A stretch of DNA of 64,000 nucleotides from Massilia terrae (lineage in GTDB: Bacteria > Pseudomonadota > Gammaproteobacteria > Burkholderiales > Burkholderiaceae_D). The notes under the pieces are model-generated. The model saw nothing but the letters and a program-made list of their open reading frames with translations. It was not told the DNA's origin and did not search any database. Within the stretch, counting starts at the first letter, position 1. Each line of letters starts with the position of its first letter. Location of the stretch: NCBI RefSeq assembly GCF_024753145.1, contig NZ_JANUGU010000002.1, forward strand, positions 1 through 64,000. The letters are read 5' to 3'. The position numbers and the translations under genes were made by a program. Shown piece after piece: positions 55,662-64,000 of the stretch.

Positions 55662-56722
55662 AACCTAGCTGGAACAAAGCCACCAGGATGCTGTGCGTGC
55701 GGCTCGATTCGCTGGGCGACGTGCTGATGTGCACACCTGCCCTGCGTGCGCTGCGCGAAAGCCTGCCCGGTCGCACCATCACCCTGCTCACATCGCCGGG
55801 TGCGGCCGCCGTGCAGCCCTACATTCCTGAGGTCGACGACGTCATCGCTTACGGCGCGCCGTGGACGAAGGCCAGCGGCCCCCATGCTCCTAATGTCGAC
55901 CTCGCTTTCGCCGCCGAGCTCGGCGCGCGCGGCTTCGACGGCGCCATCATCTTCACCTCCTACAGCCAAAGCCCGCTGCCGGCGGCACTGCTGTGCTATC
56001 TCGCGAACATTCCCTTGCGCGTCGCCCATTGCCACGAGAACCCCTACCACTTGCTCACCCACTGGCTGGCCGATCCGGAACCCGACCAGGTGATCCGTCA
56101 CGAGGTGCGCCGCCAGCTCGACCTGGCGGCCCACATCGGCTGCCAGCCGAGTTCGACGCGGATGTCGTTTGCCGTGCGCCCCACCGACCTCGACGTGGTC
56201 CGGGGCCGCCTGTCGCGGCTCGGCATCGGCGAACCGCAGCCCTGGATCGCCCTGCATCCCGGCGCCAGCGCCGCATCGCGCCGCTATCCGCCGTCCCACT
56301 GGATGGAGGTGATCCGCCAGCTCGACGCCCGCCTCGGCTGCCCGATGGTACTGACCGGCAGTGCCGACGAGCAGACGCTCATCGACCAGATTCATGAAGG
56401 CTGTGGCGTGCCCGTCCGCTCACTTGCAGGCCAGCTCGGCCTCGGCGAGCTTGGTGCGGTGCTGCAATTGGCAACCGTCGTAGTGAGCAATAACACCGGC
56501 CCCGCCCACATTGCCGCGGCCGTCGGCACGCCACTGGTCAGCCTGTACGCGATGACGAATCCCCAGCACACGCCCTGGCACGTGCGCAATCGCCTGCTCT
56601 ACCACGACGTCCCCTGCCGTTTCTGCATGAAGAGTATTTGTCCACAAGGACACAACGAATGCCTGGAAAAGATTGCGCCCGAACGCGTGGTGGACGCGGT
56701 GTATGAGCTGCTGCAGAAATAG
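55658..56722 (+). CDS. GT9 family glycosyltransferase, heptosyltransferase-like
   Basis: The 354-residue product has the ADP-heptose transferase hallmarks: VRLDSLGDVLMCTPALRALR near the start, ALHPGASAASRRYPPSHW near 195, and SNNTGPAHIAAAVGTPLVSLYAMTNPQHTPW near 275. It would transfer a heptose onto lipid A-core, glycan or protein. As the last gene in the run, together with the GmhB-like gene, it suggests a heptose-containing glycan. Confidence 0.9.
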   Translation: MKPSWNKATRMLCVRLDSLGDVLMCTPALRALRESLPGRTITLLTSPGAAAVQPYIPEVDDVIAYGAPWTKASGPHAPNVDLAFAAELGARGFDGAIIFTSYSQSPLPAALLCYLANIPLRVAHCHENPYHLLTHWLADPEPDQVIRHEVRRQLDLAAHIGCQPSSTRMSFAVRPTDLDVVRGRLSRLGIGEPQPWIALHPGASAASRRYPPSHWMEVIRQLDARLGCPMVLTGSADEQTLIDQIHEGCGVPVRSLAGQLGLGELGAVLQLATVVVSNNTGPAHIAAAVGTPLVSLYAMTNPQHTPWHVRNRLLYHDVPCRFCMKSICPQGHNECLEKIAPERVVDAVYELLQK

Positions 56723-57029
56723 GCCGGCCCGCGCAACCCACCAATTGCGCGAGCCGTACTCCCCTGTTTTTCTTAACTGCGCGGGATGCATCCCATCCCG
56801 TTCGCATATTCTAGGCAGATGAGCCCTGCCCGACAAGGGCGAGCCAGGCAGAACAATTGCGCGGGATCATGCGCAGCGCAAAGGGATAATTCGTTCAGAG
56901 AATTTTCTTGTCTCGACGCAAAGCAAGCCCAAAAACAACATTTCCGGACGGCCTCAACCGGCATCGAAAACCCGTCGGCATGACAGGATTCCAAGTACCG
57001 AACCTTCTCTGGTATAATTCCGGCCCAGT
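56723..57029. other. intergenic region upstream of tRNA-Pro
   Basis: About 307 bp between the GT9 stop and the tRNA gene. It holds the tRNA promoter at its right end. I see no other gene. The text gcgcgggat recurs twice (56778 and 56859), too short to call a repeat. Confidence 0.5.
57013..57018 (+). promoter_or_regulatory. -10 element of the tRNA-Pro promoter
   Basis: A perfect tataat ends 12 bp before the mature tRNA 5' end. The -35 is not clear. Confidence 0.7.
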
Positions 57030-57106
<77 letters not shown>

Positions 57107-57123
57107 GAAGAATCAACGACTTA

Positions 57124-57147
57124 GGCCAGCTTTCGAGCTGGCCTTTT
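57124..57147. terminator. terminator between tRNA-Pro and polX
   Basis: ggccagct / agctggcc with a ttcg loop and TTTT. It lies 18 bp after the tRNA and 4 bp beyond the polX stop, so it serves both strands. Confidence 0.9.
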
Positions 57148-57150
57148 CGT

Positions 57151-58884
57151 TTAGTGCGTCCGTCGCTTGCGCCTGAAGAAAGCCCTGACCTGCGCCAGCG
57201 AGCGCGTGTTCAGCACATCGCCCGCCTCCAGCCATCCCCGCCTGCCCTGCCCGACGCCGAAACGGATGTCGTCGAAATCCTCCACCTTGTGCGCATCGGC
57301 ATCGATGACCACCATCGCGCCCATGTCCTTGGCCATGCGGCAATGGATGTCGTTCAAGTCCAGCCGCATCGGCTGGGCATCCAGTTCCAGCGCGCAGCCG
57401 CAGTCATGGGCATGGCGAATCACCCTTTCGATGTCGAGCACGTTCGGCGAGCGCTCGAACAGCAGCCGCCCGGTCGGATGGCCGAGGATGGCCACGCTGG
57501 GATGATCCATCGCCCGCATGATGCGCGCGGTCTGCTGCTCGCGCGTCAGGCCCGACCAGTCATGCACCGACGCGATCGCATAATCGAGCCGCGCCAACAC
57601 GGCATCCGGCAAGTCCAGCGAGCCGTCCTCCAGGATGTCGACTTCCACGCCCTTCAGCAAGGTGAACCCCGCCATCTCCTCGTTGAGCAGGTCGATCTCA
57701 TCCGCCTGCCGCGCCAGCGCGTCCGCGTCGACCGACCGCCCGCCATGCCGCGCGTGATCGGTAACGCCGAGATAGGACAAGCCTCGCCGCCGCGCCGCCT
57801 CGGCCATCTCGCGCAAGGCGTCGCGCCCGTCGCTGGCCCGGGTGTGGGAATGCAAATCCCCTTTCAACTGTTTCACGGAAACGAGCACAGGCAGATGCCC
57901 TTCGCGCGCCGCCTCGATCTCGCCACGATTCTCGCGCAGCTCCGGTGCAATGAAGGGCAAACCGACCGACGCGAACACCGATTCCTCGGTCTCCCCGGCA
58001 ATCCGTTCCTCGCCCGCGTATACGCCGTATTCGTTGATCTTGAGCCCGCGCTTCAGCGCCAGCGTGCGCACCTCGATGTTGTGCGCCTTTGACCCCGTGA
58101 AGTAATGCATCGCCGCGCCATAGCTGGCCGGTTCCACCACGCGCAGGTCCACCTGCATCGCCAGCTCGCCCAGCTCGACACTCGCGCGCGTCGGCCCGTG
58201 CGAGATCACCCGCCGCACCTCGCCATACGCCACGAAATGCGCGGTCACTTCCGCCATGCGCATCGAGGCCGCCACCACATCGCCGTCGCCGACGGTCTCC
58301 TTCATGCGCCGGAAGCTCCCCGCCGCCTCGACCCGGATGACCGCCGGGTGCCGCGCCAGGTAGGCCAGCAAGGGCTCGACGATCTGCGCGGCCGTTGCGA
58401 TCGAATAGCGCTGGGTCTTCGACAGCTGCGCCTGCACCGCTTCCAGGATTTTCTGCTCGGCCTTTTCCCCCAGCCCGCGAATCGTCCGCAACTGCCCTTC
58501 CTGCGCCGCCCGCAGCAACTGCTCCGGCGTATGGATGCCCCGTTCGTCATACAGCAGCTTGACCCGTTTCGGCCCCAGCCCCGGAATGCGCAGCAGCTTT
58601 TCGATTTCGGGCGGCAGCTCGCCCCGCAATTGCTCGCGCAGCGCGCACGTGCCGCCGCCGTGCACGATCTCGCTGATCTTGCCGGCCAAGTCCTTGCCGA
58701 TGCCTGGCAGCTCGTCCAGGTCGCGCCCCTCATCGAGCAGGTCCTCGATGTCCGGCCCCAGCGTCTCGACCGTGCGCGCCGCATTGCGGTAGGCGCGGAT
58801 CTGAAACGGATTGCCGTTCTCAATTTCAAGCAGGTCGGCAATTTCGCCGAACACCCTTGCGATATCGCTGTTATGGATATGCAT
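57151..58884 (-). CDS. polX: DNA polymerase/3'-5' exonuclease PolX
   Basis: The 577-residue product has an N-terminal HhH helix region (ELPGIGKDLAGKI; RIPGLGPKRVKLL; IRGLGEKAEQKIL), a family X polymerase core (AGSFRRMKETVGDGDVV, the metal Asp pair), and a C-terminal PHP domain from ~330 (LHSHTRASDGRD, YLGVTDHARHG, GVEVDILEDGSLDLP) with the metal residues intact. It takes part in base-excision repair. The start is ATG 58884 after GGAGGGG; a frame from 58905 is possible but lacks SD. Confidence 0.93.
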   Translation of the reverse strand: MHIHNSDIARVFGEIADLLEIENGNPFQIRAYRNAARTVETLGPDIEDLLDEGRDLDELPGIGKDLAGKISEIVHGGGTCALREQLRGELPPEIEKLLRIPGLGPKRVKLLYDERGIHTPEQLLRAAQEGQLRTIRGLGEKAEQKILEAVQAQLSKTQRYSIATAAQIVEPLLAYLARHPAVIRVEAAGSFRRMKETVGDGDVVAASMRMAEVTAHFVAYGEVRRVISHGPTRASVELGELAMQVDLRVVEPASYGAAMHYFTGSKAHNIEVRTLALKRGLKINEYGVYAGEERIAGETEESVFASVGLPFIAPELRENRGEIEAAREGHLPVLVSVKQLKGDLHSHTRASDGRDALREMAEAARRRGLSYLGVTDHARHGGRSVDADALARQADEIDLLNEEMAGFTLLKGVEVDILEDGSLDLPDAVLARLDYAIASVHDWSGLTREQQTARIMRAMDHPSVAILGHPTGRLLFERSPNVLDIERVIRHAHDCGCALELDAQPMRLDLNDIHCRMAKDMGAMVVIDADAHKVEDFDDIRFGVGQGRRGWLEAGDVLNTRSLAQVRAFFRRKRRTH

Positions 58885-58972
58885 CACCCCTCCTCGACGG
58901 TGCACCTATGCACGCAGCACCGGTCCAAGCGATAATGCCCCTGGCGGCACGCACTTTCAACAGGAGAACGGC

Positions 58973-59296
58973 ATGAGCAGCACCCAATTCGACCACGTCT
59001 CAGTCATCAAGAAGGCCAATATCTTTTTCGACGGCAAATGCATCTCGCACAGCCTCGTCTTCCCGGACCAGACCCGCAAGACCATCGGCGTGATCATGCC
59101 GAGCACCCTGACCTTCGGCACCGACAGCCCGGAAGTGATGGAAATCATCGAAGGCAAATGCCGCGCCCGTATCGGTTCGGACGGCGAATGGAAGGACTAC
59201 GCTGCCGGCCAGCAATTCCGCGTCCCCGGCCAATCGAGCTTCGAGCTGGAAGCCTTCGAACCGGTCCACTACGTCTGCCACTTCTCGAACCAGTAA
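58973..59296 (+). CDS. ppnP: pyrimidine/purine nucleoside phosphorylase (PpnP, DUF1255)
   Basis: The 107-residue product matches PpnP in length: a single beta-barrel (cupin-like) with FDHVSVIKKANIFFDGKCISH, TLTFGTDSPEVMEIIEG, and PGQSSFELEAFEPVHYVCHF near the end. PpnP splits ribonucleosides with phosphate. ATG 58973 follows CAGGAGAACG. Confidence 0.92.
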   Translation: MSSTQFDHVSVIKKANIFFDGKCISHSLVFPDQTRKTIGVIMPSTLTFGTDSPEVMEIIEGKCRARIGSDGEWKDYAAGQQFRVPGQSSFELEAFEPVHYVCHFSNQ

Positions 59297-59302
59297 GCAG
59301 GC

Positions 59303-61221
<1,919 letters not shown>

Positions 61222-61225
<4 letters not shown>

Positions 61226-61674
61226 GCGGCCTCCGCGGAACGGTGCACCAGCACCGGCACGCTGCTTTCCAGCAGCACCCGGATCGTCTCGCTGCCCGGA
61301 ACCTTCGACCGCCTGCCTTTCCAGCCGTGCAGGGCCATCAGGATCAGATCGCAGCCCAGGTCCTCGGCCGCGCGCGCGATCGCCAGCCACGGATCGGGTG
61401 CATGGATTTTCATGACGGTGGACGGGACATGCTCGACGGTGGCGGCGGCGGTGATTTCATGCAGGTAGTCGTCGGCCAGCTTGTCGAACAGCGTGCGCCG
61501 CCGCTGTACCAGATGCGGGGCATGCGCCTGCCACGCCTGCGCCGTGCTCGCTTGCACGACGACATGGATGCCGACCACCTCGGCCCCGCACTCCTTCGCC
61601 AGCCGGATGCCGCTGAGCATCGCCTGCTTCGACAAGGCGGAGCCATCGGTCGGCAGCAGGATTCGCTTGAACAT
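61222..61674 (-). CDS. universal stress protein (UspA family)
   Basis: The 150-residue product has the UspA fold with RILLPTDGSALSKQAMLSG at the N-terminus. The ATP-binding C-terminal part reads LILMALHGWKGRRSKVPGSETIRVLLESSVPVLV, with the usual Gly-rich motif altered (GxxGRxxxxxGS). Predicted cytosolic. It overlaps the FtsH paralogue. SD GGAGG precedes ATG 61674. Confidence 0.9.
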
Positions 61675-61780
61675 GGTGCCTCCGTGCCGACAGGCCTGTT
61701 CCGCGCGAACCGGCGCGGAATGTTCCCAGTATGTACTCTATTTCAGCAGGAGGTCGCGCGTTTGATGCCTTCCGTATCGC

Positions 61781-63664
61781 TCACTTCCACTCGCCGCGCA
61801 GGGCCAGCACCTGCTCGTACAAGTATTCCGGCGTGGCCGAGTCCGGCGCGACCGGCTCGCCCACCGCCAGCGCCAGGCGCGAGCGGATGCCGCGCGCGAA
61901 GGAGCGCTCGAACACATTGCCGCGGTCGCGCGTGAACAGGCTGCCCCACAGGCCGCGCAGCGCCATCGGGATCACCGGCACCTTGCTGCGCGCCGTGATC
62001 TTGGCGATGCCGCCGCGGAATTCGTTCATCTCGCCGGTCGAGGTCAGTTTTCCTTCCGGGAAGATGCAGACCAGGTCGCCCTCATGCAAGGCCTTGGCAA
62101 TGTCCACGAAAGCCTTCTCCATCAGCCATGGATCTTCCTTGGCCGGCGCGATCGGGATCGCCTTGGCCGTGCGGAAGATCCAGCCGAGGAAGGGCGTGGC
62201 GAAGATCCGGTAGTCCATCACGAAGCGGATCGGACGCGGGCTGGCCGCGACGATCACCATCGCGTCGACATAGCTGACATGATTGCAGACCAGCACCGCC
62301 GGGCCTTCCGCCGGGATCCGCTCCGAATCCACGGTCTTGATGCGGTAGGCCGTGTGGATCAGCATCCACGCCAGGAAGCGCATCAGGAATTCCGGCACCA
62401 GCGAGAAAATATAGATCGCCACGACCGCATTCAGCAGCGCTGTGGTCAGGAACATTTCCGGAATCGTGAAGCCGCGTCCCAGCAGCAGGATCGCCAGCCC
62501 GGCCGCCGCCACCATGAACAGCGAGTTCAGGATATTGGTGCCGGCGATGGTGCGCGCCACATGCTTGGGATCGCAGCGCGACTGGATCAGCGCGAACAGC
62601 GGCACGATGAAAAAGCCGCCGAAGATGCCGAGCAGTAGCAGGTCCGCGAGGATGCGCGCCACGCCCGGCTGGGCCAGCAGGCCCAAGGCATCCACGGCCA
62701 CCGTGTTCGTGTAATGCTGGCTCGCAAAGTACAAGTCGATGCCGAACAGGGACAGGCCGATCGAGCCGAACGGCACCAGGCCGATTTCGACCTTGCGGCC
62801 GGACAGCTTCTCGCATAGCAGCGAGCCGGCGCCGATGCCCAGCGAGAACACGGTCAGCAGCAGCACGAACACGCTGTGGTCGCCATGCAGGTAGTCCCTC
62901 GCATAGACGGGAAATTGCGACAGCACCAGGGCCCCGTAGAACCAGAACCAGGAATTGCCCAGCATCGACAGGAACACCGTGCGGTTCTTGGAAGAGTACG
63001 ACAGGTTGCGCCACGACTCGGCAAGGAAGTTGCGGCTGATCTTGAGACGCGGTTCCGGCGCCGGCGACGTCGGGATGCGCCAGCTCGCCGCCAGCCCCAG
63101 CAAGGCGGTAAACAGCGTCCCGCCCGCGATCAGCGCGATCCCTTCCGGGCGCGACACCAGCACCGCCCCCATGATCTCGCCCAGCAGGATGCCAACGAAG
63201 GTCCCCATCTCGATCACGCCATTACCGCCGATCAGCTCCTCCTGCGACAGGTGCTGCGGCAAATAAGCGTATTTCACGGGCCCGAACAGGGTCGAATGCA
63301 CGCCCATCCCGACCACGGCCGCCACCAGCAGCCACAGGTGGTGGCCCATCCAGCCGATGCCGGCGAGCAGCATGATGCCGATTTCCAGCAGCTTGACGCT
63401 GCGCGCCAACCGGCCCTTCTCGACCTTGTCCGCGACCTGGCCCGAGGTGCCCGACAGCAGCACGAAAGGCAGGATGAACAGGCCGGGGATCAGGTTGTTG
63501 AGCAGCGAAGACGGCAAGCTGGTCCAGCTGGCCGCGTCGTAAGTCAGCACCACGATCAGGGCCGTCTTGAACAGGTTGTCGTTGAAGGCGCCGAGGAACT
63601 GGGTCCAGAAAAACGGCGCGAAGCGGCGCTGCTTCAACAGGGTGAACTGGCTGGGTTTGCTCAT
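61781..63664 (-). CDS. MFS lysophospholipid transporter fused to PlsC-like acyltransferase
   Basis: The 627-residue product has about 12 transmembrane segments in the first ~400 residues (start FAPFFWTQFLGAFNDNLFKTAL, typical of the LplT-type MFS) and a C-terminal 1-acylglycerol-3-phosphate acyltransferase domain (~430-620) with NHVSYVDA (HX4D) and FPEGKLTSTG. It probably imports lysophospholipid across the inner membrane and reacylates it. Such fusions occur in many Proteobacteria, often with a third AMP-ligase domain that is absent here. Confidence 0.92.
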   Translation of the reverse strand: MSKPSQFTLLKQRRFAPFFWTQFLGAFNDNLFKTALIVVLTYDAASWTSLPSSLLNNLIPGLFILPFVLLSGTSGQVADKVEKGRLARSVKLLEIGIMLLAGIGWMGHHLWLLVAAVVGMGVHSTLFGPVKYAYLPQHLSQEELIGGNGVIEMGTFVGILLGEIMGAVLVSRPEGIALIAGGTLFTALLGLAASWRIPTSPAPEPRLKISRNFLAESWRNLSYSSKNRTVFLSMLGNSWFWFYGALVLSQFPVYARDYLHGDHSVFVLLLTVFSLGIGAGSLLCEKLSGRKVEIGLVPFGSIGLSLFGIDLYFASQHYTNTVAVDALGLLAQPGVARILADLLLLGIFGGFFIVPLFALIQSRCDPKHVARTIAGTNILNSLFMVAAAGLAILLLGRGFTIPEMFLTTALLNAVVAIYIFSLVPEFLMRFLAWMLIHTAYRIKTVDSERIPAEGPAVLVCNHVSYVDAMVIVAASPRPIRFVMDYRIFATPFLGWIFRTAKAIPIAPAKEDPWLMEKAFVDIAKALHEGDLVCIFPEGKLTSTGEMNEFRGGIAKITARSKVPVIPMALRGLWGSLFTRDRGNVFERSFARGIRSRLALAVGEPVAPDSATPEYLYEQVLALRGEWK

Positions 63665-63868
63665 GCTTCGGCTCGCGGAAAGTGATTAGGCCGTAATCTA
63701 CCGCAGTCGCCTTAGGCAAACAACAATATTACCCAACAACATGGTCCTGTCGCCGTTTCCGATACGGCGGGTTGCGCCGGATGATACCGGCCGTGTTGCG
63801 GACGGCATGGCGGGCGCGGGCGTGCGGAGAGCGTCCTTAGAATGAGGGAAACATCGGGGAGAACGGAC
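63665..63868. other. intergenic region between divergent genes
   Basis: The 204 bp separate the acyltransferase-fusion gene and the truncated transporter gene. No repeat, RNA gene or clear operator is visible. Confidence 0.4.
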
Positions 63869-64000
63869 ATGAGCGATACCACCACCGGCGGCAGGATCGG
63901 GCCCCGGCCCGGCCTGAAGGGACGGCGCGCCTGGCTCATCGTCCTGACCGGTGCCGTCATGCTGGCCTTCGCCGCCAACTCCTTCCTTGCCCGTTTGGCA
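63869..64000 (+). CDS. EamA-type drug/metabolite transporter, N-terminal fragment (partial)
   Basis: 44 codons are visible. The start ATG 63869 follows GGGGAGAACGG. After a short Arg/Pro tail the first transmembrane helix reads LIVLTGAVMLAFAANSFLARLA; the AFAANSxLxRLA pattern is typical of the first helix of EamA/DMT transporters. The rest is outside the window, so the family is only likely. Confidence 0.5.
   Translation, partial: MSDTTTGGRIGPRPGLKGRRAWLIVLTGAVMLAFAANSFLARLA

Overview
The window looks like the chromosome of a Massilia/Telluria-type betaproteobacterium (Oxalobacteraceae, Burkholderiales). The reasons are high G+C, the surE-pcm pair, the odhA-odhB-lpdA-zapE run, the gltA-sdhEBADC / gntR / mdh-citE-acnA arrangement, and family-typical markers such as DUF2863, DUF3297 and a PEP-CTERM CHRD protein. 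This is inference from gene content and order; no database was searched. The first ~60 bases are almost pure G/C homopolymer and look like a sequencing or assembly edge.

Layout. 1-4.1 kb: pcm fragment and surE, then a two-gene cassette of a TIR-domain protein and a KGGVGR-like ATPase with tetratricopeptide repeats (candidate conflict/defence module). 4.3-9.5 kb: DinG/YoaA helicase, a YdcH-like protein, a PP2C phosphatase, a lipoprotein and ZapE. 9.6-15.8 kb: the 2-oxoglutarate dehydrogenase genes (lpdA, a PspC-domain gene, odhB, odhA). 16.1-24.2 kb: a two-component system with a proline-rich sensor, a secreted protein with the same proline repeat, a BlaI-type regulator, an outer-membrane barrel, a CHRD/PEP-CTERM protein, gluQRS, and a secreted hydrolase pair. 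24.4-30.5 kb: one very large gene with twelve Ig-like repeats and a DUF4214-like C-terminus. 32.2-32.8 kb: a small putative toxin-tail/immunity pair.

33-44.7 kb is a TCA-cycle block. gltA, sdhE and sdhBADC run leftward, a GntR/UTRA regulator is divergent from mdh with a 16-bp palindrome between them, and mdh, a CitE-like lyase, an MliC-like protein and acnA run rightward. With odhABL this gives most of the oxidative TCA cycle in one 35-kb stretch.

44.9-64 kb is more accessory: DUF2863, two tiny overlapping membrane-protein genes, a serine hydrolase, a CYTH phosphatase, an M14 carboxypeptidase, a KGG stress protein divergent from a large disordered protein, and a strip of pseudogene remnants (epimerase tail, ABC-transporter tail). 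A tightly overlapping glycan operon follows (GT2, half a GT4, SDR, GmhB-like HAD, GT9 heptosyltransferase), then tRNA-Pro(GGG), polX, ppnP, an FtsH paralogue overlapping a universal stress gene, an MFS-acyltransferase fusion, and the start of an EamA-type transporter.

A family of short inverted repeats (cores like cgtcgtcccg...cgggacgacg) recurs in at least seven places in the first 35 kb, nearly always between genes, and in one case supplies the last codons of a gene.
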